This document shows, piece by piece, positions 24,795-34,144 of a DNA stretch of 35,255 bases (within the stretch, counting starts at the first letter, position 1; each line of letters starts with the position of its first letter). Both the position numbers and the translations under genes were made by a program. Origin of the DNA: DATJGS01 sp035494735 (GTDB taxonomy: Bacteria; Eisenbacteria; RBG-16-71-46); NCBI GenBank assembly GCA_035494735.1, contig DATJGS010000049.1, positions 1 to 35,255 of the forward strand, given 5' to 3'. The notes beneath the pieces are model-generated. The model did not search any database. It was not told where the DNA came from and saw nothing but the letters and a program-made list of their open reading frames with translations.

Positions 24795-24849
24795 GGTCCC
24801 GCCAGGTCGGAGGTTTCCTGACAGAACCATTGCGAAAAGTGAGGGGACC
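24795..24849 (-). promoter_or_regulatory. Possible structured leader before small-protein gene
   Basis: In the roughly 110-base leader GGTCCC (24844-24849) can pair with GGGACC (24795-24800), GGTAAA with TTTACC outside them, and GGTT with AACC inside. Nested stems suggest a folded leader. It does not match a riboswitch I can name. Confidence 0.3.
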
Positions 24850-24867
24850 TTTACCAGCGCCGCGCTC

Positions 24868-24897
24868 AGTATCGAACTCGGCGCCGACAACCGTCAA
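24868..24897 (-). promoter_or_regulatory. Sigma-70-type promoter of small protein/activator operon
   Basis: TTGACG, an 18-base spacer and GATACT on the minus strand, directly after the ppx stop. The activator is therefore probably made from an ordinary promoter, with its targets depending on sigma-54. Confidence 0.55.
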
Positions 24898-24903
24898 AGC
24901 TTT

Positions 24904-25866
24904 TTATGATTGGGCGCGATTTCGCTCGCGCAATTCTTCGGCGGCGAGCCGCGCCAGCGCGTAACGCAGACCCTGGGTGGAGCACACCAGGCCGGGCCCG
25001 GGGAATCGATGCGCGAGTTCGCGGACGACGAGCGCGCCGGCGACGACGATATCGGCACGACCTTCACCCATAATTGGCCATGAGCCTCGCTCGCGGGCCG
25101 TCGACCGTACGATCTGGTCGATCCGCGCCTCCAACCGGTCCGGCGCGATCTGCCAGCCCTCGAGCAGCGCCGGATCGTATGTCGAAAGATTGCGGTCGAG
25201 CGAGGCCAGCACGGTGACCGTGCCGCCGACCCCGGCCAGGATCGGCGTGCGCTCCGGCATGTATGCACACTGCTGCATGATTGTCTGGCGGACCTCGTCG
25301 CGCAGCGCGTCGATCTCCTGGCCCGCCGGCGGATCGCCCTTCAAATGTCGGTCGGTCAGGCTCACCGCGCCGAACGGCAGGCTGGTCCAGCGCCCGGCGC
25401 GTTCGCCGACGCCGCTCACCACCTCGGTGCTGCCGCCGCCCAGATCGAACACCACGCACGCGTGCGAGCGCACCCGGGCCCCGAGCCCGGCGATGACCGC
25501 CCGGTAGACGAGCTGCGCCTCTTCGTCCCCGGTCAGGATGCGCACTTCGACGCCGGTGCGCTCCGCGATGCGCGCCGCGACGGCGGCACCATTGCTGGCC
25601 CGGCGCAGCGCGGCCGTGGCGCCCACGACGACGTGGGTCGCGCCCAGCCCCCGCGCGCGGCGCGCGAAGTCACCGGCGACCGAGGCGGCGCGCTCCGCCA
25701 TCTCGTCCTCGATCGAACCCGTGCGTTCGAGCCCGCGCGCCAGCCGGCAGGACTCGCCCGAGCGCGCAACCGTGATGAGGTCGGCGCCGGTCTCGGCCGC
25801 GCCCGTCAGCTCCGCGACCAGCATGCGCACGGAGTTCGATCCAATGTCGATTGCACCGACACGCAT
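24904..25866 (-). CDS. Ppx/GppA-family exopolyphosphatase
   Basis: A 320-aa protein of the ASKHA-fold Ppx/GppA family, which hydrolyses polyphosphate ends or the 5'-phosphate of pppGpp. The N-terminal phosphate loop is AIDIGSNSVRMLVAE, the second loop FDLGGGSTEVV near 148, and GVGGTVTVLA near 220. The short length, without a C-terminal HD domain, matches the small Ppx forms. ATG 25866 is the family-typical start; a TTG at 25884 overlaps the ArsR gene's stop (TTGA) and could instead couple translation. It is downstream of the ArsR-type gene. Confidence 0.9.
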   Translation of the reverse strand: MRVGAIDIGSNSVRMLVAELTGAAETGADLITVARSGESCRLARGLERTGSIEDEMAERAASVAGDFARRARGLGATHVVVGATAALRRASNGAAVAARIAERTGVEVRILTGDEEAQLVYRAVIAGLGARVRSHACVVFDLGGGSTEVVSGVGERAGRWTSLPFGAVSLTDRHLKGDPPAGQEIDALRDEVRQTIMQQCAYMPERTPILAGVGGTVTVLASLDRNLSTYDPALLEGWQIAPDRLEARIDQIVRSTARERGSWPIMGEGRADIVVAGALVVRELAHRFPGPGLVCSTQGLRYALARLAAEELRERNRAQS

Positions 25867-25880
25867 ACGTTCTGTTTCGC

Positions 25881-26552
25881 TCAAAGGAGGTAGTCGGGTA
25901 GGTCCGAGTGGGCGCGAGCGGGCGGAGCGTCTCCCGGCTCGCCGTCCGCGTCGCCGTCTTGGGACTCGCTCGCGACATCCCGGGCCGAAGTCGCGGGCTC
26001 GGGACTGGCGGGCGGGTCGATCGTGCTGACATTCACTGGGGACGGAGACCTTGCCACAGACGAGGGGTCGTCCGCCAATGGCGGACCCGCGACTGCGTGA
26101 TCGAACGCGACGTCGAACACGACTTCGTCCGCCGGTCGTTCGCGCGGGCCGCGACGCCTCGCGCGCGACGCGACACGCGGGCGCGGCCGGCGCGGTCCTC
26201 GAGTGCGCGCCGCGCCGCGCACCTCTCCGCGGCTCTCGACGCGCGTCACTTCACGCGTGGATTCCGCGGCGCTGGCGCCGTGCTGCAGTGCCCAGCGGAT
26301 GAGCGCGTCGACCGCGCCTTCCTCGCGGCGCAGCCGGAACAGCACGCGCTTGCCGTAGCGCGTTCCGCTCACGATGCCGGCCCGCTCCATGGCCTGCAGG
26401 TGGCGCGTGGTGCACGACTGGGACAGCCCGACGTCGAGCGCCAGCTCGCTCGCGCAGCGCATGGCTTCGACGAGGCGCAGCACCAGGCGAAAGCGCGAAG
26501 CGTCGCCGAGGCACGCCAGCAGATGTCGGGTCCGGGCCGCTGACTCATTCAT
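25881..26552 (-). CDS. ArsR-type winged-helix regulator with long acidic tail
   Basis: A 223-aa protein. Residues about 5-90 form an ArsR/SmtB winged helix (LACLGDASRFRLVLRLVE, LDVGLSQSCTTRHLQAMERAGIV, GKRVLFRLR). No metal-binding CxC or His cluster is apparent, only an isolated Cys in SQSCTTRH. The second half is not typical of the family: an Arg/Pro-rich basic stretch (about 110-145), then an acidic Pro/Ser/Ala-rich stretch, ending in HSDLPDYLL. ATG 26552 is preferred, being just after a possible -10 (TATGCA) and at the family start; two further in-frame starts lie upstream. It is divergent from rlmN and read together with ppx. Confidence 0.8.
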   Translation of the reverse strand: MNESAARTRHLLACLGDASRFRLVLRLVEAMRCASELALDVGLSQSCTTRHLQAMERAGIVSGTRYGKRVLFRLRREEGAVDALIRWALQHGASAAESTREVTRVESRGEVRGAARTRGPRRPRPRVASRARRRGPRERPADEVVFDVAFDHAVAGPPLADDPSSVARSPSPVNVSTIDPPASPEPATSARDVASESQDGDADGEPGDAPPARAHSDLPDYLL

Positions 26553-26581
26553 TGCATCGACATGCATACCATCTCGACGCG

Positions 26582-26611
26582 TTGACCGCAATCTCTTGGC
26601 TCTGTTAGCCT
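26582..26611 (+). promoter_or_regulatory. Promoter of rlmN
   Basis: TTGACC, an 18-base spacer and TAGCCT lie 26 bases before the rlmN ATG. The -35 box lies next to the control region of the divergent ArsR-type gene, which could therefore also affect rlmN. Confidence 0.6.
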
Positions 26612-26637
26612 CGCGGCGTCCCCATCACCCCACCACC

Positions 26638-27714
26638 ATGACGATCTCGCCTCGCGCGCTCGACTCGGCTCCCCGGAGCCCCAATTTCTACGGCCTGAGT
26701 CGGAGCGATCTCGCCGACCGGCTGGCGGCCCGTGGCTTGCCTTCCTATCGAGCCGACCAGGTCTACGCCTGGGTCTACCAGAAGCACCTGCGCTCACCCG
26801 AGGGCATGTCGAACCTTCCGGCGGCGCTGCGCGCGTCGTTCGAGGACGTGTGCGACCTCAGGCTGCCCCAGCTCAACTCGGTGCACGCCTCGCGTGACGG
26901 CGCGACGCACAAGTTCGTGCTCGAACTCGACGACTCGGCGCGCGTCGAGTGCGTGTCGATGCGCACCGAGCGGCGCGTCACGCTGTGCCTGTCGAGCCAG
27001 GTCGGCTGCGCGCTCAAGTGCGCGTTCTGCGCGACCGGGCTGATGGGCCTCAAGCGCAACCTCAGCGCCGCCGAGATCGTGGCGCAGGTCGTCGCCATGG
27101 GCGACTTCCACGGCTGGCGCGAGGATCGCTACAACCTCGTGTTCATGGGCATGGGCGAACCGCTCGCGAACTACGAGCCGGTCGTCGAATCGATCCGCAT
27201 CCTGCACGACGAGCGCGGACTGGGACTCGGCGCGCGCCGGATCACGGTGTCGACGAGCGGGCTCGTGCCGCAGATCGACCGGCTCGCGGGCGAGGGCCTG
27301 TCCGTCGGGCTCGCGGTCTCGCTGCACGCCACGACCGACGCGCTGCGCGACGAGCTGGTGCCGGTCAACCGCCGCTGGCCGCTCGACGAACTGCTGGCCG
27401 CCGCGCGTGACTTCGGCGCGCGCACCGGGCGCCGCGTGACGCTCGAGTACACGCTGCTCGGTGGCGTCAACGACAGCGCGGAGGACGCGGACCGGCTGGG
27501 CGCGATCGCGCGCGAACTGCCGTCCAAGATCAATCTGATTCCCTACAATCCGGTGCCCGGCCTGCCGTGGCTGCGCCCGAGCGACGAGGCCGTCGACGCG
27601 TTCGCCGAGCGGCTGTATCCGCGCGCGCCCGCCGTCACCGTGCGCCGCACGCTGGGCGGCGAGATCTGGGCGGCCTGCGGGCAGCTCGGAGGGTTGAGCC
27701 CCGAGGTCGAGTGA
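26638..27714 (+). CDS. rlmN: Dual-specificity 23S rRNA/tRNA adenine C2-methyltransferase
   Basis: A 358-aa radical-SAM enzyme that methylates C2 of A2503 in 23S rRNA and of A37 in tRNAs. The [4Fe-4S] motif CALKCAFC gives C124, C128 and C131. MGMGEPLANY and VSTSGLVP are the family SAM and substrate blocks, and the C-terminal catalytic cysteine is C347 in WAACGQLGG. Length is normal. ATG 26638 starts at the family N-terminus; the longer upstream frame runs against the ArsR gene and is not coding. Confidence 0.97.
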   Translation: MTISPRALDSAPRSPNFYGLSRSDLADRLAARGLPSYRADQVYAWVYQKHLRSPEGMSNLPAALRASFEDVCDLRLPQLNSVHASRDGATHKFVLELDDSARVECVSMRTERRVTLCLSSQVGCALKCAFCATGLMGLKRNLSAAEIVAQVVAMGDFHGWREDRYNLVFMGMGEPLANYEPVVESIRILHDERGLGLGARRITVSTSGLVPQIDRLAGEGLSVGLAVSLHATTDALRDELVPVNRRWPLDELLAAARDFGARTGRRVTLEYTLLGGVNDSAEDADRLGAIARELPSKINLIPYNPVPGLPWLRPSDEAVDAFAERLYPRAPAVTVRRTLGGEIWAACGQLGGLSPEVE

Positions 27715-27731
27715 GCGCGAGGACGGGCGGC

Positions 27732-29251
27732 ATGACGCTGCGCGCACGGCTCATCGTGGCGCTCCTGGCCATGGCGCTCCTGCCCACCGCGGCGTTCACC
27801 GTCTTCACGCTGGATCAGCTCGGGCGCTCCACCGAGCGCTGGTTCCGGCCCGGCGTCGACCACGCGCTCGAATCCGCGGTCGAGACCACGAAGACCTCGC
27901 TCACCAAGCTCGAATCCCTGACCCGTCGCGAGGCCGTGCGCTGGGCGGCGCTGTGGCCGGCCGCGTCCGACGAGGACGGCGGCATCCAGGCGGTGCGCGA
28001 CGAGCTGCGCGACGGCGGCCTCGACTTCCTGATGATCTACCGGCGTGTCGGCGGCCAGTGGCGCGCGGAAGCCCGCGTCCCGCCGACCGGCGTCATCGTG
28101 CCCGGCTGGCCCGAGCTGGGGAACAGCCTGGACGCGGCGCTGCAGTCCGACCAGATCGTGCGTGCGCCGGATGGGGCGCTCGCCGGCGTCGCGCTGCTGG
28201 ACGATGGGCGCGCGGCCGTGGCCGGGGTGTGGGTGCCGCGCGGCTTCTACGAGGACGTGGACCGCGTCGTCCAGGGCATGAGCTTCTATCGCCGGCTCGG
28301 CGTGGTCGTCGACGTCCAGCGCCAGTACGTATGGTTGCTGGTCGGCGGCCTCGGGCTCGCGCTCGCGGCGCTCGCGATCGGCATCGCCACCCGCCTGGCG
28401 CGCGAGATGTCGCAGCCGCTGCGCGACTTGTCGGGCGCGCTCGAGCGCGTGGCCGGCGGCGACCTGGCCGTCCGCCTCGCGCCGCGTGGCGCGGACGAAC
28501 TGCGCCGCCTCGGCGAGTCGTTCAACACGATGACCGCGCGTCTCGATGAAGCACGCGGCGCGCTGCGCGCCGCCGAGCGCGAGGCGGCGTGGCGCGAGGT
28601 GGCGCGGCGCCTGGCGCACGAGTTCAAGAACATCCTGACGCCGATGGCGCTGTCGCTGCACCGATTGACGCGACGCGCCGAGGCGGTGCCCGAGGGCGAG
28701 CGCGGCGCGGTGCGCGAGAGCCTGGGTGCGCTGTCGCGCGGCGTCGAACAGATGACGCGGCTCAGCGAACAGTTCTCGCAGTACGCGCGCCTGCCCGATC
28801 CGCGCTTCGAGACGCTCGATCTCGCAGAGCTGGCGCGCGCCGCGGCCGCGCTGCACGAGCCGGAGACGGCTCGCGTGACCGTGGTGGACGACGGGCGGCT
28901 GCCGGTGCGCGGTGATACGCTGCTGCTGTCGCGCGCCATCCACAACCTGCTCATCAACGCGTGCGAGGCCAGTCCGCGCGGCGGCGACGTCGAGCTCGTG
29001 ACGCACGCCGACGGCGCGGACGCGGTGCTCGAGGTGCGCGATCGCGGCACCGGCGTGCCGGCCGCGCTCAAGGAACATCTGTTCGAGCCGTACGTGAGCA
29101 CGAAGAAACGCGGAAGCGGCCTGGGGCTGGCGCTGGTCCGCGACATCGCCGTGCAGCACGGAGGCCGCGCCGCGCTCGAGGATCGGGACGGCGGCGGCGC
29201 CGTCGCCCGGCTGGTGCTGCCCCGACTGTCGTCAGAGGAGAACGCGAATTC

Positions 29252-29255
<4 letters not shown>
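27732..29255 (+). CDS. NtrY-like sensor histidine kinase
   Basis: A 507-aa kinase with membrane segments at about 7-27 and 200-222 around a 170-residue external sensor, then HAMP (about 222-275), a HisKA H-box RRLAHEFKNILTPM with H296, and HATPase_c with NLLINACEAS, RDRGTGV and GSGLGLAL. The F-K-N-x-L-T-P form of the H-box is typical of NtrY. It lacks the PAS domain often present in NtrY. A GTG at 27711 overlaps the rlmN stop and is an alternative start. The stop overlaps the next gene by 4 bases (ATGA), so kinase and regulator are coupled. Confidence 0.92.
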
Positions 29256-30595
<1,340 letters not shown>

Positions 30596-30631
30596 GCGCG
30601 CGCCCGGCCGTGCACCGGCGCGACAGGACGC

Positions 30632-30724
30632 GTGGCGCCCGCGCCACACGAGCCGCGTCGCGGCCGCGATGGCCGGGCGCGGAAGGGCGCCACGGTCGCG
30701 CCGAGCCGGGGTTCCGCGTGGCGC
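30632..30724 (+). promoter_or_regulatory. Cluster of GTGGCGC half-sites upstream of sigma-54 promoter
   Basis: GTGGCGC occurs in either direction at 30632-30638, 30641-30647, 30687-30693 and 30718-30724. The first two form a tight dyad with a 2-base centre, which could also be a hairpin at the end of the regulator gene. The cluster lies 15-110 bases upstream of the -24 element, a plausible enhancer position for the NtrX-like protein. The heptamer is also common in coding DNA here, so this is tentative. Confidence 0.3.
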
Positions 30725-30739
30725 TCCGCGCGCGTTCCG

Positions 30740-30754
30740 TGGTATGGAGCTTGC
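30740..30754 (+). promoter_or_regulatory. sigma-54 promoter of Omp85-like gene
   Basis: TGGTATG-N4-TTGC matches the -24/-12 consensus with two deviations in the -24 block. The start would be near 30766, leaving a 30-base leader that contains CGGAGG before ATG 30796. Confidence 0.65.
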
Positions 30755-30795
30755 GACTTTGGGCGGGTAGCCGCTCTCCCCTATCGGAGGTTTCC

Positions 30796-32127
30796 ATGAA
30801 GCCCGCCCCGCCCCGCGCGGCCTCCCTCGTCGTCCTCGCGCTCGCCGCGCTCGCCCTGGCACTGCCCGCCCTCGTCCGGGCCGACGCTCTTCCCGACTCG
30901 AGCCGCGTCGCGCCCGACTCGTCCACCGTGCTCGACTTCGCCCCCGGCACCGACGAAGCGCCGCCGTTCGGCGAAGGCCAGGACCTGGAGCGCGGCGACC
31001 GCTGGCTGCGCGCGCCGTTCGGTGACGCGCTGCTCACGGATCCCGACGCGTGGAGCGAGCGCGAGCGCGACCGCGACCGCGATCAGCACGTCGGCCTGGC
31101 CCTCGACTACAACCGCGTCGATGCGCTGAAGCTGGGCGCCTCGTACGAGCTGCAGTCGCCGGAGCGGATGCTGCCGCGGCTCGGCGCGCGGCTCGAATAC
31201 GCGTTCGGGCGCGACCGCGTTCTGTACGGCGCGCAGCTCGAGCAGCCGCTCGCCCCGCCCGGTCGCCTCGCGCTCGGCGTGACGATGGTGCGGCGCACCG
31301 ACCATAGCGACCTGCAGCAGGTCGACGATCTCGAGAACAGTCTCGCGCTCCTGCTCGGGCGCCAGGACTATCGCGACTACTTCGAGCGCGAGGGCGTGGG
31401 CGCGTACCTGTCGTGGCGTGTGCCGGATTTCTCGACGATCAGCTTCCACGTACGCAACGACCAGTACCGCTCGCTCCTGCTCAGCAACGAGACGCGCTCG
31501 TGGCTGCACACCGACCGGCGGCTTCGCGACAATCCGGCGATCACCGAGGGCACGGCGCGCAGCCTGACGCTGCGCCTCGAGCGGCTCGCCCACCGCACGC
31601 GGCGCATGCGCGCCGGCCTGTACCACTGGGTCGAGCTGGAGCGCGCCGGATACGGCATGGGCGGCGACTTCCGCTACACGCGCGCGCTCGCCGACCTGCG
31701 CAGCGTCGTGCGCCTCAGTCCGGCCACGACGCTCAGTCTGCGCGCCGTCGGCGGACATTCGTTCAGCGGCAGCCTTCCGTCGCAGAAGGAGTTCACGCTC
31801 GGCGGAGTCGACGGCCTGCGCGCACATTCGTTCGCCGCGTATCGCGGCGACCGCCTCGCTCTGTCGCAGGCCGAGATCGACGTCGGCCTGTGGCGCATGC
31901 GGGCGCACCGCATCGAGGGCGGTCTGCACGCGCTCGCGTTCGTCGACGCGGGCCGGGCCTGGCGATCCGACGGGCCCGGCTTCGATCTGCAGCGGCAGCA
32001 CGTGCAGGCCGACGGCGGGTTCGGACTCGGCACGGCCGAGGACAACCTGCGCGTCTATTTCGCGAAGAACCTGCAGGACCCGGGTTCCGATTTCGTCATC
32101 AGCGCGAGGCTGCAGCGCCCGTTCTAG
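30796..32127 (+). CDS. Omp85/surface-antigen-type outer-membrane barrel
   Basis: A 443-aa protein with a signal peptide (about 1-30, ending ALVRADA). A short acidic linker rich in Asp/Glu/Arg is followed by a beta-barrel of the bacterial surface antigen (D15) group. The block FTLGGVDGLRAHSFAAYRGD corresponds to the Omp85 lid-loop motif (usually GGxxSLRGY), and the chain ends in RLQRPF with a terminal Phe. No POTRA domain is visible, so it is a barrel-only member rather than BamA. A GGAGG site and a sigma-54 promoter precede it. The partner protein may be the DUF4390 product seven bases downstream. Confidence 0.82.
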   Translation: MKPAPPRAASLVVLALAALALALPALVRADALPDSSRVAPDSSTVLDFAPGTDEAPPFGEGQDLERGDRWLRAPFGDALLTDPDAWSERERDRDRDQHVGLALDYNRVDALKLGASYELQSPERMLPRLGARLEYAFGRDRVLYGAQLEQPLAPPGRLALGVTMVRRTDHSDLQQVDDLENSLALLLGRQDYRDYFEREGVGAYLSWRVPDFSTISFHVRNDQYRSLLLSNETRSWLHTDRRLRDNPAITEGTARSLTLRLERLAHRTRRMRAGLYHWVELERAGYGMGGDFRYTRALADLRSVVRLSPATTLSLRAVGGHSFSGSLPSQKEFTLGGVDGLRAHSFAAYRGDRLALSQAEIDVGLWRMRAHRIEGGLHALAFVDAGRAWRSDGPGFDLQRQHVQADGGFGLGTAEDNLRVYFAKNLQDPGSDFVISARLQRPF

Positions 32128-32134
32128 ACCTCCC

Positions 32135-32833
32135 TTGCCCCTTCCGCTCCCCACTCCGCCCCCGCGCGCCGTTCGCGCGATCTCGGCGCTCGCCATCCTC
32201 GCGGGCGCGCTGGCGGTCGCCGTGCCCGCGGCCGCGCTCGATCTCGCGGTGGGGCCACCCGCCGCGCGCGGCGCGTACGTGTGGGCCGACGTGCGGCTCG
32301 CGGATCTGTTCGAGCCGCGCGTCGCGCAGAGCCTGGCACGCGGCATGCCGGCCACACTCGAGTTGCGCGCCGAGCTGTGGCGCAAGCGCTCGGGCTGGTT
32401 CGACCGCCTCGAGTCGAGCTACGACGCGGCGGTGCGCGTGCGCTACGAGGTGTGGAACGATTGGTATCGCGTGGAGCGCGCCGGCGCGCCGGTCCGCACG
32501 TATCCGAGCCTCGACTCGCTCGCGGCGACGCTGTCGCGCCCGATCGCGCTGCCCGTCGGCCGGCGCGTCGCGCTGCAGCCCGAGGGGCGCTACTACATCG
32601 CCGTCTCGGCGACGCTGAAGCCCCTGAGCGTCGAGGACGTCGAGGAGGTCGAGGGCTGGCTGTCGGGCGAGGTCGAGAACAAGCGCCGCGCGGGCTTCGG
32701 CGTCTTCACCGAGCTGCCGCGCTCGGTATTCGACGCCGTGCGCAACTTCGCGGGCTTCGGAGACCATCGGGCGCGCGCGCAGACCGAGCCGTTCACGCCC
32801 TCGGCGCTCGTCGAGTCGCCCGCGCCGCACTGA
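32135..32833 (+). CDS. DUF4390-domain exported protein
   Basis: A 232-aa protein starting at TTG seven bases after the barrel gene. A signal sequence (about 12-35, ISALAILAGALAVAVPAAA) is followed by a DUF4390-like domain (about 37-205) with ELWRKRSGWFDRLESSY and RYEVWNDWYRVERA. DUF4390 proteins are known from beta-proteobacterial clusters together with NtrY/NtrX, as here, which supports the call. Their function is unknown. There is no ribosome site, so translational coupling with the barrel gene is likely. Confidence 0.75.
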   Translation: MPLPLPTPPPRAVRAISALAILAGALAVAVPAAALDLAVGPPAARGAYVWADVRLADLFEPRVAQSLARGMPATLELRAELWRKRSGWFDRLESSYDAAVRVRYEVWNDWYRVERAGAPVRTYPSLDSLAATLSRPIALPVGRRVALQPEGRYYIAVSATLKPLSVEDVEEVEGWLSGEVENKRRAGFGVFTELPRSVFDAVRNFAGFGDHRARAQTEPFTPSALVESPAPH

Positions 32834-32856
32834 CGTCGACGGCCTTCGGCGAACGT

Positions 32857-32875
32857 CGTCCGCGTCGCGCGGACG
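32857..32875. terminator. Hairpin between convergent genes
   Basis: A perfect 8-bp stem CGTCCGCG/CGCGGACG with a 3-base loop lies in the 60-base gap between the DUF4390 gene and the convergent HExxH gene. No T-run; possibly a bidirectional stop. Confidence 0.4.
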
Positions 32876-32893
32876 TCGCCCGCGCCGCCTCGT

Positions 32894-33910
32894 CTACGGC
32901 AGGAGCTGGACGCGCGCGGCCGGGCCACGCTCGCCGCGCACACGCGCAAACAGGACGCCGGGGCCGAGCCGGCGGCCCGAGACATCGCGGCCGTCCCATG
33001 CCCACAGCGTGCCGCCCGCGAACGGCGTCGCGCCGATGGAGGCCACGCGCCGGCCGCTCAGGTCGAAGACGTCGAGCGCGGCGTCCGACGTTCCGCCACG
33101 CGTGAAGCGCAGCGCGCCGCGCGCCGGATTCGGCGTGGCGGCCAGCGCGAGCGGCGCCGGCACCGCGTCGCCGAGGTCGCCGATGAACGTCTCGAGCCCG
33201 CCGACCTGGGCCGGCGGGACGATGGCCGAATTCTCGACCGAGCTGGAGTAGTTCGCGAGCGCGTCCCCGAACAGGGCGCGGAAGTCCTCCGCGAAGATCT
33301 CGTGAGGCCGGTCGGCATGGACCGCGGTCGCGTTGTAGACGCTTTCGTCGGTGATGCCGCGCAGCCGGCGGTACGCGTCCCAGCGCTCGGTGTCCGCGTC
33401 GGGCATGCGCGCGTACTGCACCACGTGACCGAGCTCGTGCACGAACTCGGCGTGCTGCTGCTCGAGGCCGAGCGGCCGCACGCCGGGCGAGAGCAGCATC
33501 AGCTTCGGGCCGGCCGCGGAATCGAGTCCGCCACGGCGCGGGAACGGCAGCAGGAAGATGTCGGCGTCGAGCGCGTCCAGCGGGAACGAGACGGCGGCCA
33601 TGGCCTGGGCGACGACGTCCGCGTCGAACGCGTGAAACGCGCCGTCCCCGGGATTCGCGATGGCCGGGTCGGTGGTCGAGGTGATGAGTTCGAAGCGCTG
33701 GCCGCCCGGCAGCACGAGCCACAGCACGCCGTCCGCGTCGAGCTGGCAGTAGTCGCGCAGCGTGGACGCCGCGTCGTGGATCACGAGGCCGTGCGCCGAG
33801 CCGCTGCCGCCGACTTCGTTCGCGTGCGCGACGAGGACGAGTGCGGCGATGCCGAGCGCGGTCGTGAAGAGACCGATCAGGGTGCGGCGCAGGAACGCGA
33901 GCGGTGCCAT
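32894..33910 (-). CDS. Exported HExxH protein with T9SS/FlgD-like C-terminal domain
   Basis: A 338-aa protein with a signal peptide (about 1-30). HELGH at 158-162 within HAEFVHELGHVVQYARMPD is a zincin motif, and EIFAEDFRALFGD near 213 supplies Glu residues that could be the third ligand, as in gluzincin-like folds. The last 80 residues (about 258-338) have the PNPARG...LDVFDLSGRRV...WDGRDVSGRRLGPGVLFARVR pattern of FlgD-Ig/type IX sorting domains. A secreted, surface-attached metalloprotease is the best guess; no known peptidase family is obvious. The start at 33910 is chosen for the signal peptide; an ATG at 33940 is also in frame. Confidence 0.75.
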   Translation of the reverse strand: MAPLAFLRRTLIGLFTTALGIAALVLVAHANEVGGSGSAHGLVIHDAASTLRDYCQLDADGVLWLVLPGGQRFELITSTTDPAIANPGDGAFHAFDADVVAQAMAAVSFPLDALDADIFLLPFPRRGGLDSAAGPKLMLLSPGVRPLGLEQQHAEFVHELGHVVQYARMPDADTERWDAYRRLRGITDESVYNATAVHADRPHEIFAEDFRALFGDALANYSSSVENSAIVPPAQVGGLETFIGDLGDAVPAPLALAATPNPARGALRFTRGGTSDAALDVFDLSGRRVASIGATPFAGGTLWAWDGRDVSGRRLGPGVLFARVRGERGPAARVQLLP

Positions 33911-34144
33911 GCCCACTCTGTATCGCCACAAACATGCCACGCACGGCCATGCGGATCGGCAACGAACCCGGCTCGGAGGCCTCCGCTAACCCGCTCCGGG
34001 GCAGAGGACTAGGCGGGCGGCTCGGATCTATGAACGGCTGCCGGGCGCGGCGCCGGCGGGCCGCGGGAGACGCGTCTGAGCGATCGAACCCAAAGCAGTC
34101 CGTGCGCTAGGGGAGTTGCCCCAGAAGCGTGAGGTGGCGCGGTC

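Noticed and set aside
24420..24897. Alternative frames overlapping the small exported-protein gene on both strands
   Set aside because: Neither shows a signal peptide or domain, while the 110-aa frame has a good signal peptide and fits between promoter and activator.
32335..32350. TGGCACG-N4-ATGC on the plus strand
   Set aside because: One mismatch in the -12 box and located inside the DUF4390 coding sequence, with no gene start downstream.
33925..33939. sigma-54-like TGGCATG-N4-TGGC before the HExxH gene
   Set aside because: Two deviations, one in the -12 TTGC, and the start would fall only about four bases before the ATG. Too weak without mapping.
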